Below are positions 1 through 11,971 of a stretch of 64,000 bases of DNA, piece after piece. This DNA comes from Patellaria atrata CBS 101060 (lineage: Eukaryota; Ascomycota; Dothideomycetes; Patellariales; Patellariaceae). A model generated the notes under the pieces. The model saw only the letters and a program-made list of their open reading frames with translations. It ran no database searches and had not been told where the DNA came from. Position 1 is the stretch's first letter, and every line of letters begins with the position of its first letter. The translations under genes were made by a program, and so were the position numbers. The stretch is taken from assembly GCA_010093705.1 (NCBI GenBank), contig MU006094.1, forward strand, positions 347,550 through 411,549, in the 5' to 3' direction.

Positions 1-125
1 AGGGCTTCAAAAAGATATAATATTCAGCTTCAACAGTTATCTGGTTGTAAAGCTACATCAAGAAACATAAAAATGCGATGATTCTGGCGGGGTGTTGTGT
101 GCGATGATGTGGTGTAGCCAAGAGT

Positions 126-2240
126 TCACGATGTTTCGAAAGTCACAGTAATCCTGACGAAGTTGGTAAAGATGGTAGTTGAGACAATGCCGGCGCAGGT
201 ATTCTTGAGGACATCAGTTGGTTGACTCTGCATAGCTAGTGCAACTATTTCAGAGATAGAGTCCCAGGAGTTAGAGCTCAAACCTTCGCCCCAGGAAAAG
301 ATCATCTATCCCACACAATATACTATCAGCACAGCACACGATAACCGGATTGCAGTTCCTCTGCTATTATATGCATAGACGTTTATGTCAATCTTTACCC
401 GGAACCGAGCCATCTCAGTAGTATCTGAATCCTCAGGTAGGTTATAGATATTTCCACCGTCTCTAAATTCATGTTTCGGCATGATTTCCTTACACCACTC
501 CCCGTTCCCATCATAGCACATCTCTGTACATGCAGTGTCCGTGCAGCCTTTTAGGGTCCCTTGAGGAATGACGGAAGATGCAGTGCTCGCGAGACCATTC
601 GTGATCATGATTGAGAGAATCAACTCTATTACGGGATTGACGAATGTTACAGTATCGTGCCACCTCGGATTCTGCGATTTGGGAATGTGTTCTATGATGT
701 CCTGAAAAACTGTTCGGTTGTAATCAACGATGTATGGATTGAGGTAATTTGCCCACTCTGCAGAAACGGTGATGGGCTTAGTATTCGGAAGATGACAGGT
801 ACCCAGGTCCTCCCAACCACCGGGGCTTCCAGTGACCACTTTGATAGCACTACGGTGACCCTGAATAGTGGGGGGTGCCCACAGTGCGTCCACTGCACAA
901 GGTACCAACCTTTTTCCACCAGGCCAGGAAGGTGGAAACGAAACGAAAGCACCAATGGTATTTTTCTCAAGCCCATCCGCTGGAAGTTCGACAAAATGAA
1001 GGACTGAAATAATGCTATTGGCATCATTGTAGTTGGCGATAACAGACTGAAGTTTCGAAATATTCTCGAAAACGGCGACTTTAGTGCCAACCAAGCCCAA
1101 GCCTTCCGCACCTTGAATTCCATTACAGAAAGTGCTTATAATGGGTACATAAAGTTGGTTCACGGGGGGTTCGCCGTGCAAGGTGACATTACCCTTGGTA
1201 ATGCACACTGCCATAGTAATCGGTTGGTATATATCGTTTGATGGACCAGGTTACATCTTGACGGTATCGAAAACGCCTAGAGTATGTAAGATGTTCAACT
1301 ATCCGGTATCCTACGGCGGCGTTGATCCACAATCGCCCAATCTCGGTCACAGTATCTGCAAGATTGGACATTTGAGTGGTTGGCCATGGTCTAATAAGAT
1401 GCATAAAGTCCTACATTTGTATCTTGTAGAACTGCTTCATAGATTTCTTGCTAGGGAGCCCAAAGAATTCGGCCATGGTCGTCATCTGATTGAGGTTAGG
1501 CCAAAATGGAAGTAACCCCTCGGAAATGGAAACCCAGTCTCTAGATATACAGGTGGTTGAGAGAGTAATGTTAGCACATGTTGCTGGGATTGCCGAATCG
1601 TTTAATGTCAACGGCCAGAGTTCATCTTCTGTAGCATTAAGGTAGAATTCAGTACCGCCATCAGGCCACTTGTCCAGCCTTGGTCTCATAGCAATAGCAC
1701 TAGAACGGCCGACAGTGGTGAAGAGGATAGATCCGACTATGATCATCAATAAAAGGTCCCATTTAGTGAAGCTTGAACTGAAACGCGCTTTTAGCGTCCC
1801 GGCGAACTCCTTTGACCAAAGATAAACGATACTCGAAAATTGTACGCTTCCAAAAATAGCACCGAATGGTATGCCGTTCCCCAAAGCGAGTTCGCGACGT
1901 ATAAATGTGACCACTATGAGAGTAAGGGATGCTTGCATAGCTAGCTCGTGTAGTTTGCCGCGAACTGTAGGGCAGAGAGCTTCACATCATCATAACCCGA
2001 AACTCCGGCTAACTCACCGCCGATGTAATACCCACGAATATTTAGTATCAGGAGATCGATAGCAACCCCGAGTGGAGGCAGGTGGGCAGAGAACGACAAA
2101 GATGTAATCCATCGGCTACGATGCGTCGCCTGCTTGGGGAGTTCTTCCTTCGGCCGACGAATCAACTTGTAGCAGACGTTCCATAGAAGCGACAGGCCTA
2201 GTGAACGAAGAAGAACTCCAATCCACGATTGCCTTTGCAA
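126..2240 (-). pseudogene. Decayed fungal multi-pass membrane protein gene
   Basis: Collinear pieces of one large fungal membrane protein lie on the minus strand, running from an N-terminal part with hydrophobic segments (about 2240-1941) through a second part (1938-1411) and a third (1404-1189) to a C-terminal extracellular-type part (1214-126). I recognise the layout of a fungus-specific hypothetical family with conserved GRLW, FRYRQDVT and SWDSI-EIVALAMQS stretches, whose function is unknown. The frame breaks at four places: a one-base shift near 1945-1955, an in-frame TAG at 1411-1413, a shift near 1190-1260, and an in-frame TAG at 306-308 with 59 more matching codons after it. No ATG precedes the first segment. 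Sequencing error could explain one lesion but hardly four. Pseudogene status is confident; the family assignment is from memory. Confidence 0.8.
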
Positions 2241-3929
2241 AGGTGGTTGGTTTCTTGTATTACTAATAGTATCGTGTGCGTGCTCCTGCGGATGCCTATT
2301 CTTGTCAGCTTAATTCCAAGAAAAAGTTACACGAACGTGATACTGCCTGGGATGACTAGGGTATAATTGTAGAAAAATTTCTCCAAGAGGCTAGATGTTA
2401 TGTCCACGTCGAACTTTCCAATCTTGACAGTCCATGATGTGCTAGATTGCTAATACTTACTTAGGTCTGGTTCGAGATCCATCAAAAGATGAGAATAATT
2501 CAACATCGCTATCAAGTCTGTTCAGTCTACTGTACCCAGACATTGTTTCAAATGGAGATTTTGACCGGAATTAAAAGTATGTTCAAAGGTATGAAAAGCT
2601 CTGAAGTGATCACGGTTGTAATGATGGAATATAGCTTGATAATAGAGTTTGAAATTTGAAATGTAAAAAGCTGTAGCCTTGATAATGGTACCATACTGGT
2701 GTAGGAAAATCATGCTCCTAAGATTATATAAAAGGGACCTAAATCTGATTCCACGACGCCATTCTAAACTAGTGCTTCTATCGAGTGTACCTTCGTAAAC
2801 CTTATGCAAGCCATACTTGAACTAGCCAGCGGGATTGGTGGTGCAGAAAGGTCTACAAGATGAATACATCAAGAAGTAGCGCCGTACACTAATTATAGGA
2901 GTCAGGACCACAAGGCTGGAACGAGGAAGCTACTCAGCAAGACATGGACTGATAAGGAAGATACATTCGTGATGTCAAGGTTTCTACAGTCTCCAAACAG
3001 CACTTATCACTGGCCATCTGTTCGCGGTAGGTAAGGCAAGTAACCTTGAATCCGATCGCCTAGTTGCAACTCTTCCCTTAGAGATCGAGGTGTAAGAGGA
3101 GGTGCGAGCCAGTTTCGTCAGACTTTCCGAGAATTTGAAGGAATCTTGCACTCGATGTACCGGCCAATAGAGAACCAAGCCATAAGTAGGACGAATAGGG
3201 CATCTACGACAACTCGATCTTTAATAGGTTCGCGGAAAATGGGGGCCAGGGCTATTCGTGCATCTCTTATATGTGGGCAGCGGCTTCAATCCGGTGAGTT
3301 CTATTGTGGGATTACTGTAATAGTGTTTCCATCCGCTTCTGTCACTAGAGCAAATGAATTGACTCTTAGGGCAAACTGCTGTTGAAAAAACATACCTTGA
3401 TTTTTTGATATCAAAAGAGGTAGTTAGCATAAGCTGTAATTCTAGGTGGTGGAGCTAGAACTAGTCCAGTATTGCGTCCTAACTTCTTTTCGTATCCCTG
3501 TTAATTTCTAAGCTATTACACCGTGCACACCTCCTATAAGGTAGCTGGTTACTCTTGTACAGGAAGGTATATCATAACAATCCGCCCCGGTACCCAACAT
3601 ATATACCTTACTCTTAAACCACCCTTGGAGTTCTGCCGCCGCTAGAACTAGGCGCTTGTGGCTGAGAAGAACAGACTAATATTCCGCAATGTGTGCCGCA
3701 CTCTGATGTTACATCTCATTACGCCGTATTGATACCTTTACATGAAGATGAGTATGTACAGAGCATGCTCCTTATTGATTCTTATTCTTTAGCTGAGTAG
3801 TATAAGGTATAGCTTCATTCCCTAGGAGACCTTAACCCTCCTCAGTCAGATTCTCAACTCTTAAGTTGAGTTCACGATGCTTCTCAGGCTCCGACGCTAT
3901 AGGCGGACATTTATCAAAGCAGCGTTACT
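2241..3929. other. Intergenic, no gene seen
   Basis: Only short open frames without recognisable domains or plausible splice chains are present. The missing 5' half of the mannosyltransferase remnant downstream would be expected here, but I could not find it in any frame. Confidence 0.5.
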
Positions 3930-4687
3930 AAAGTGATTTGGCTTAACGATATTGTGTTTACGGTTAGCATAGTTGTATACAACATACTATTGCCAGAAGC
4001 TAACCAAGGCACGGATAACAGACCCAAGATATCCTTACTCTTCTATCGACGAACTTCGGTGATTATGCTGCTGGATGTTCACTTGACTTTGCGAAGCCGC
4101 CTCTATATTATGATACCTTTGCGCTACGCGATATCGATGGCTATAAGACGGCTACACAGACGTGGCCCTATTTCCAATCATCTACCTCACGCCGTGCTCT
4201 AATCTCGAACAGAGCTGTACCTGTCCAGTCTTGTTGGAATGGGATGGTCGTTATGAATGCGCAACCATTCTACGCTGCTGATCCTTTGAAATTTAGAGGC
4301 ATCCCGGACAGCTTTGCAGAGTTACACTTAGAGGGATCAGAATGCTGTCTCGTCCATGCTGATAATCCTCTAAGTGCGTCTCGAGGCGTATGGCTTAATC
4401 CGAATGTTCGGGTTGATTATAATCCTAAGGCATACGATATTGTAAATGCATCTCCTGGTGAGCCTTGGCCTTCTCCACGCACACGCATAAACGGGAGTTG
4501 GTATAATAGATGGTGTCGGTGGACAGGAGCTCCACGCCGTATCTTGGAGGGTTTTGTGGTAACTTGGAGGTTAAGGAAATGGAAGTCGAGCTAACTGCCT
4601 GCTGGAAAGGTGAGGAGCGAAGCAGGAGCGAATTGTTTGATCAATGAAATGCAAGTTTTAATAGAAAATGGATGGAAACATCTTTGA
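3930..4687 (+). pseudogene. 3' remnant of CMT1-type alpha-1,3-mannosyltransferase gene
   Basis: The 3' half of a GT69 (CMT1, cryptococcal mannosyltransferase 1) gene is visible; these Golgi-type enzymes transfer mannose in alpha-1,3 linkage. The first exon piece encodes KVIWLNDIVFT and ends at 3962. A 59-nt intron (3963-4021, GTTAGC...AACAG, branch GCTAACC) follows. The second exon from 4022 carries CSLDFAKPPLYYDTFALRD, QSCWNGMVVMNAQPF and LHLEGSECCLVHADNP, all family hallmarks. An in-frame TAA at 4592-4594 interrupts the frame, yet family-like sequence continues in the same frame to NEMQVLIENGWKHL and a TGA at 4685-4687. The N-terminal half is not found upstream. Either this is a truncated dead copy, or the 5' part has diverged beyond recognition. 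The TAA could be CAA mutated by C-to-T. Confidence 0.8.
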
Positions 4688-5614
4688 CATGGATTTATTG
4701 CTTAAACCATCAATCTATATAGGAGTAGTAGATACCCGAGTTGAGAGTGATAGTTCCAGTTGACAGTGTTCATACGATACCTGTATTTATGATGATACTG
4801 ATGATCTTGCGTATCACCACTCCAGGAGACCTTCACTTAGCTATACACGTTCCTAAGATCATCGCGGGGAATCCATTTCGTAGTACACGGTACCCGACGC
4901 CATTATCTATACGGCGCGTCTACAAGGATGTATCTCAATTGTGAAATGACGGCAGCGGCCTAGGAGGGTAGAGAGCAGAGTGTCCTGATAATTCAACGCG
5001 GTGAAGTCCAATTGCAACAGAAGCATCAATAGTAATAGGGAATCCGGTACGGTATGAGGGGTTCTGCTGTACAATACAATTGTCAGCTTTCGTTCAAGCT
5101 TCCGGTCCGAAGTTTCAAAATACCTTCACCCCACCTCCCAGACGAGACGAGAACCAACGAAGCTGCATAATCTACCCTCCATAACACTACCCTCGGAGTC
5201 ATCCTGGAGATGAGATATTCATCTTGTAGCGCTCACGATGCGTCCATCGACTATTCTGGATGGCTTGTCAAGCTTGTTCATCGAATTTGCATGGTGGAAT
5301 TGGTCATTCCTCATGTGCGTTGGCCGCAGCCTCAGCGTGTCCAGCCCTGATTGGATATTCTACACCAAGGTGCACCCATTGGACAGTTCGCGGCGCGTGC
5401 TGGCAATGTTCACCATTGACAGCGAAGATTTTCGGAAGCTTGGGGTGAAATTGAGGGATTGATAACGATTCATGAAAATTGAATATTTTGTGTAGCTTCG
5501 CTGTCGTCTGAGCTCGTACGCTTTCACAAAAACATTTACTGTTACGCCTGTGAATAACTTTCATCACACTTGCGCCACCCCATCACCTTACCGCCCGCGC
5601 GTTGGCAGGGCAAT
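4688..5614. other. Intergenic, promoter side of coiled-coil gene
   Basis: No supported gene. An open frame at 5238-5462 (74 codons) has no recognisable features. The last few hundred bases presumably hold the promoter and 5' leader of the gene starting at 5615. Confidence 0.4.
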
Positions 5615-8600
5615 ATGAAGAAATCACACCGCAACACTGGGTACGTCTTTCAACTGCAAATCTTTTGCAGCAACATCTTCACAGTTCCTTGCAAACTTCC
5701 TAATACTTCATCAAACGTGTATTCTAATTGCTAATTGATAATCTCAAAAGAAGCCCAGACACTCCCTCCAAAGAAGTTCTTGCAGATATCACACGAGGAA
5801 CCTCACGAAGCCGCAGAAAGCTCCTCCCAGGACGTTCACAGACCGACACGGGTAGCAAACCTACCCGACCACCTCTAGAACCTAAAGCATCTGAAGAGCG
5901 GCACTCACGAAAGTCCTTTACACAGTCTCGTCCCGGTTTACCTAAGCGCTCATCCAGCATGCGTCGTGCCTATAACTTCATCTTTGGTAGCTCTTCCAAT
6001 GCACCACCTGTACGTGAGCCCCCACGGACTCCTACGAAAGATGCCACAGGTCAAGAAAAATCACCACAAGCTACACCTTCCCGTGAAACAACTGCCCGCG
6101 AAACTTCTGCTCGTGAAGCTCCTCCGCTAGAAGTTACTGAGGAGACACCTGTGCAAGAAGCACTAGCAGAAGCATTGGCGGATGGGTCATCTACACCAGA
6201 GACACTGTCAAAGCAGAAGTCGATGGAAGAGATCCTACAAAAATATAAGAATGATCTCGAAGAAGCGAACAAGACCGTTGAATCTCAAGATGCTCAACTA
6301 GCTGCTTTGCAGAAGGAAATTACAGATCGAGAGGAAGAGTTCCACGCGAAAGAGAAAGCATTGATAGCGCGGAAAGCAGCACTGGAGGAACATATGGTCT
6401 CAGTAGTAGTCCAACAGATCACTGATGCTAGACACTCGGCACGGGATGAGGCAATGAAAGAAGCTGACGAGATACACTCAGCTGAGTTGGTAAGCTTTAA
6501 TATTTTACCTACATTGTCAGAACGGTTCGCTCACAATTATAGGAACGTCTAAGAAGTGAACATGATGAACAGATAGCTTCGCTCACAAGTGAACGTGACG
6601 CTACATCCGCTTCCATTACTCAATTGAGGGCCGAAGTTGATAACCTCAAAAATGAGATCACCTCCTTGTCGAGCCGGTTCGAAAGCGCCAAAGCGGAAGT
6701 TATGGAAAAGGATAGTCTGCTGTCTAAGCTCCAGAGTGAGAGCGCATCAGCGATAAAGGATGCTCACAACACAAAATCTGAGCTGGAGGCTAAAATCGAC
6801 ACTATTAACAGCCAACTCGCGGATGTCCAAGAACAGCTCAACAATACTCGAACCGCTTATGACGATTACGTGGCGAAATACAACGACCTGGAGCAGCGTA
6901 GTGAGGCAGCTTTGAACGAGGCCCAGTCCTCAGCATCCGCTCTCGCAAGGGATCTTGATGAGCAAATTCAAAAGTTGACCGATGAGCTAGGAAGCGCCAA
7001 AGATCTCGTAGAACAGTCATCAAGCAAGCACAAAGTTGATCTTGAACAAGCTCAAGAAGCTCTTGCGCAGGCCGTCCAGGACTCTACCTCACTTAAAGCC
7101 CGATTGGAAAAGTTGACAGCAGACGTCGATGCAGCCCAAAAAGCTACAGTTGCAGCTACTGCCGAACGCGACACCTTAAAGACTACATTGGAACAAGCGG
7201 AAGCTGCATTGAAAGAGAGTGAAGCTTCCGTCCAAGAATCTAAGGCACTCTTGCAAGAGAAAGCAGCAGACCTTGAGAAGCTAGTTGCTGAGCAGAAAGC
7301 GATCTCCGAAACCTACGCTGATGCTAATACGACCAAGGAGAAAGAGCTTGCCGATCTAAAAGTGGAACATGCACAGTTACAAAAAACTCACGACGATCTC
7401 CTCGTCTCGACAAAATCCGATGGCGATAGTAAGGATGAAGCGCTCAAAGCAGTGCAGGATGAGCTTGAATCAACCAAAGCAGACATTGCCAGGATCACTT
7501 CCGAACTTGAAACTGCGAACATCGAGAATACGTCGATAAAAGCAGCTCTTGAGACCGCTAAGGAAGAACATTCGCAACTTAGCGCAGCTTCAGAAATAGC
7601 CCGAAGTGATGTTAAGTCACTGCAGGCTCAACTCGAGGCTAGCGATGCAGCGCTGAAGGAAGCCGAAGCTTCCCATCAGAAGGCACAGGATGAGCTTACG
7701 TCCAAGACATCTGATCTTGACTCAGCGAACGCTCGCATCTCAGAGCTAACTCAGGATATTGAGACGACTAACTCAGACCTCTCAGCTGCGAAATCAAAGA
7801 TTGAGGAGTTGTCGAGAGAATCCGAATTGCTTGCATCGACCAAATCCGACCTGGAATCATCTCAATCTCGTATTGCGGAGCTTACCAGTGAACTTGAAAC
7901 TGCAACTGCTGCGAAGAGCGAATTGGAGAGCAAGCACGCTCAGCTGACTAAGGACCTTGAAGGCGCCTCTGGAGATGCCTCATCGATGAAGGCCGAGTTA
8001 GAGGCATCTAATTCTCAAATTGCCGAACTGACAAAGAAATCCGATACCGATGCTGCTGAGATCGAGGAACTGAGGAAGAAAACCGAGATCGCGTCGGCCC
8101 AAATTGAACAATTGACAAAGCAGGCCGAAGACGGTTCATTCCTGAAGGGAGAGCTTGATGAAGCAAAAGCTAAGATTCATCAACTTACAACCGATCTTGA
8201 AGCTGCCGAAAAGTACAAGTCTGACCTAGAGGCTGCTAATACTCGCATCACGAAACTTACTCAAGAAGTTAAAACGGGCGCGGCTGCTAAGTCTGAACTA
8301 GACCATGCTCAAGCCCAGATCGATGAGCTGAAGAAGGAGCTTGATGCGGCATCTGCTGTAAAGACAGAGCTCGAGTCCTCACAGGCTAAAATTGCGACTT
8401 TATCGAAAGAAATGGAGGATGCTGATGCCGTCAAGAGTCAGCTTGAATCCACACAAGCAGAGGTTACCAAGCTTAAGGGGGAAATTGACGCTGCAGAGGG
8501 TGTCAAAGCTGAGTTAGAGACAGCGAAGAGGAACATTGCCGATCTAGGCGAGGAACTTGCAGGAGCAGCATCCACTAAAGCTAATTTGGAGAAGGCTCAA

Positions 8601-10526
8601 GGCGAAATCAACGACCTGAACCAGAAACTCGAGGAAGCGTCGAAAGTTAGCGCTGAGCTCGAATCAACCAAGGAGAAGCTTACGGCTACGGAAACCTCAT
8701 TGTCATCTGCCGAATCAGAAGCTGCCAAGCTTGCAGATTTATCTACTGAGCTTGAAACGACAAAGGAGAAGCTTGCAGCCGCTGAAAGCTCACTTTCATC
8801 TGCACAAGCCGACGTAACTAAACTTGCAGATGTCTCTGCTGAATTGGAATATTCAAAAGCCAAGGTTGAGGAACTCACTGAAAAATTAGACGCTGCTGCA
8901 GCTGACAGCGCCGAACTCACTACAACTAAGGAAAAGCTTGCATCTGCGGAAGCATCGCTGGAGACTTCGAAGACTGAATCAAATGCGAAGCTTACTTCAC
9001 TTCAAGAAGAGCACAAGGCATTGAAAGCCCGTTTGGCAGAGCTGGAGACCTCTCTTAAAGATGCGGAAGCTTCTCGTGATGATGCAAAGTCTTCCGTTGA
9101 CACTGAGGCATCCAAAGTGAAGGCAGCAGAGGACAAGGTTACTGAGCTAACGTCCGAAATTGAAGCCCTGAAGGCCACTAAGGAGAAGGTCGATGCTCTT
9201 GAGGCTGCTCAGAAGGGTGCTGAAGAGAAGATCTTATCACTCGAGGTCCAGAAGGGCTCTCTCGCTGAAGAGCTCGACACTGTTCGCAGCGCGAGTTCCG
9301 AAGCCGACGATAAGGTACAGTCCCTTACCGCCGCTAAGGAATCTGCAGAGAAGAAACTCGAGGAAATCGAGGCTGCAAAAGACGCTGCAGAGAAGAAGCT
9401 CGAGGAAATTGAAACTGCTAAAGATGCCGCAGAAAAGAAGCTCGCGGACCTCCAATCTGCGAAAGAAACTGCCGAGAAGACAGCTGCTGATGCAACTTCC
9501 GCCAAGGATGCTGCGGAGAACGACCTAACTGCTGCTGAGACAGCCAAGAAGTCTGCAGAAGACGAGGTCGAGCAAGTAAAGTCAGAACTTTCTGCTAAAA
9601 TCAAAGCAGCGGAAGCAAAAGCCGATGAGTTAGCAGCACAACTGGCTTCCAAAGAGACAGAAGCAGAGATGAAAGTAACGGAAGCACAGTCTGCTGCTGA
9701 AGAAAGGATCAAAGCAGCAGAGGAAAAGACCGAACAATTACAATCAGAGCTTGCGACCAAGGATAAACAGGCTGAAGAAAAAGCGGAGGAAACGCGATCA
9801 GCAGCGGACGAGAGAGTCAAGGTAGCTGAAGGGATGGTTGATCAGTTGAAGCTGGACCTTGCCGCTAAGGAGAAAGAAGCAGATGATAAAGCAGAGGAAG
9901 CTCAATCAGCAGCTGATGAGAAGGTCAAAGCAGCGGAGGATAAGCTCGAGCAGTTAAAGACTGAGCTTGCCGCTAAGGATGAAGCAACAGAAAAGAAACT
10001 GACAGAAGAAAAGTCAGCTGCCGAAGAGAAGATCAAAGTAGCAGAAGAAAAAGCCGAGCAGTTGAAGTCGAAGCTCGCTGCCAAGGAGAAAGAAGCAGAC
10101 GAGAAATACGCGGAAGCTCAGTCCGCAGTTGATGAGAAAGTCAAGGCAGTCGAGGGCAAGATTGACCAGTTGAAGACTGAACTCGCTGCGAAAGAGGAAC
10201 AAGCAGCTACCAAAGAGGCAGCTGCAGCAAAAGCCGCAGAGACTCAGGAGGCCGCGGAAAAGAGGGCGGCGGACGTGGAGGCGAAACTCCAGCAGCTCCA
10301 GGCCGAGCATGAGAAGTTGTCTAAGCAGTTCAATGATCTTTCTACCGAAAAGGCGCAGTCGAAGGCTCCCGGGGCGGTTGAGGTTAAAGAGAACGGTGTC
10401 AAGGATGTCAAACCAGCTGCTGAGGAGAAGATGCCAGAGACGCCTGCGGTGGACATTGCGGATGTGAATGGGGAAAAGACGGCGGATACTGAAAAGGAGA
10501 ACGTGGTTCCTGTTACGGCTGTTTGA
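5615..10526 (+). CDS. Giant alanine/lysine/glutamate-rich coiled-coil protein (1582 aa)
   Basis: Three exons are inferred: 5615-5640 (26 nt, ATG plus eight codons), 5751-6489 and 6543-10526. The introns are 5641-5750 (GTACGT...AAAAG) and 6490-6542 (GTAAGC...TATAG), and the phases agree throughout. The first about 150 residues are basic and rich in Ser, Thr and Pro, hence probably disordered and phosphorylated. From about residue 165 almost to the end the protein is continuous coiled coil of repeating E-L-E and K-A-E blocks with no catalytic motif. Internal repeats include a 32-residue block (LESTKEKL/LETTKEKL), a 14-residue block (AKDAAEKKLEEIE) and a 36-residue array near the C terminus. The last 60 residues are acidic and non-helical. 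Similar fungal proteins are often named M-protein-repeat or myosin-tail-like, which reflects composition rather than homology. A structural role at a spindle pole, cell cortex or septum is possible but not shown. Confidence 0.9.
9690..10229 (+). repeat. Five tandem 108-bp (36-aa) repeats in coiled coil
   Basis: Five consecutive units of 36 residues each begin with SAAEER, SAADER, SAADEK, SAAEEK or SAVDEK and contain a Q-L-(K/Q)-x-(E/D/K)-L-A-x-K core. The period is constant, with no indels between units. Thirty-six is not a multiple of seven but fits two hendecads plus two heptads. Confidence 0.85.
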
Positions 10527-11971
10527 GCTTGAACAAATTGTACAGTCAGCATATGGTTGTATCGATGATGGGATGCGGAATGTTTCAAGATTCATGAAGT
10601 ATGTTTGATGGATTAGAGAGTAGACAGAGGGGATGCGTGTTCGATGCTTTCGTTTGAGTTTGTTTAATACCCCCTACTCCTCAGTTGAGATATTTCAATG
10701 GACTTAGATTGTTTCCAAGTCTACCTTAGTCCACACCAAATAAGAACTGGTAAATTGAACCTAAGAGCATCCGTCGTGTTTAGTGTGGAGACTATCCTGG
10801 ACCCTTGATTTAGGCCCCGTAGGATTCGGAACCTGCTATCGTCATGATCACTTTTAATCTAACCTCACATCAACAAATCTGTCTTCGGAGGGCTTGAGAC
10901 TGAACGATAATGCCACGCATTGTTTATAGGTCAGGTTCTTTGGGACATCGGGATCGGGATCGCGTTCGTTACTCGACCGGGCGGGAGCGAGCCCTATCGG
11001 CAACCTTTGGGAAGGACCTGCTCCACTCGGATATACTCTCATCGGCGTGGACATAAATATCACATCTCACATGTTCTTGCAGAGGACGGTATGTATTAAT
11101 TGATCCTTTGATCCCACTCTGGTGGTTCTATAGGTTTACCACTCGTAAGTGAACCGCGCTTTGGGAGCTTTGGATTGTTTTGCATGGCGAGTTGAAGAGT
11201 GATGAATCATGATCAAGTGAATCATCTGTTCTATCTCACCATGATTTCCATTCATTCCGTTTTTTATCATGAGTTCATCGTCCATATCAGTTCTACCTAT
11301 CACTCGTACATTTAGAGTAAGCTATACTCCCACGTCGCATGGTCTTTGACTTGCGGTACGGTTCACCCCTCCAGGGAGATCTAATGTACCGTGATAGTAA
11401 GGTACACCATTAATTGGAGTTGTACAATACAAGAGCCATGTGTTACTTTAATTCTAACCGAGCTGAAATGAATAAAAGATAGATCCCCCAATGTCTGTGC
11501 GGCTGTGGCGTAGCTGACAAGCAGTGAGTCGCTGTGAGTGGACAGAAAGCTACCGGCAAGAGCGAAAGACTGCTGTAACTGCTCTTTTCATGCGCAGAAA
11601 CATCCACGTGGGTCGGTGACAGCTCAAGTTGGATCAACAATTAGGTACCTTAGGTTAACATGAGATGGTCCGGTGAGATGAATGTGCCTCATTGGCACCA
11701 ACTTGGTCAGGTGCTAACGCAGGAACGAGCCTCGAAAGTAGGTAGCATGGACCGGGAAGAGACAGGGCAGTCACGCCGGATTCACCGTCAAACAACTTCA
11801 GGAAAGAGCGAACCATGAAGTGTGAATCAGGAAAGCTCGTTGTCGCCGTTTGTGGCGTCCTCCTACTTGCCGTATTTCTTTCCTTTTATTCAGCCATAAC
11901 CTCCACTTTTGGAGAGAACGACTTCTATTACATCTCTCCGTCGCGTCCATCTCCAGTTCTCTCTGTTTACC
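10527..11971. other. Intergenic, promoter of FAD oxidoreductase
   Basis: No gene is supported. It holds the 3' flank of the coiled-coil gene and the leader of the oxidoreductase. Open frames starting upstream of 11972 and overlapping the oxidoreductase are short and out of frame with it. Confidence 0.4.

Noticed and set aside
2461-2490. tRNA T-arm-like sequence GGTTCGAGATCC
   Set aside because: No matching acceptor, D or anticodon arms lie upstream; a chance match.
3933-4202. Frameshift within the CMT1 remnant
   Set aside because: A 59-nt GT-AG intron (3963-4021) with a GCTAACC branch joins the pieces in phase, so no shift is needed there.
9209-9820. 203-codon minus-strand frame opposite the coiled-coil gene
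   Set aside because: It is Ser/Ala-rich mirror composition of the repetitive coding strand, with no domain.
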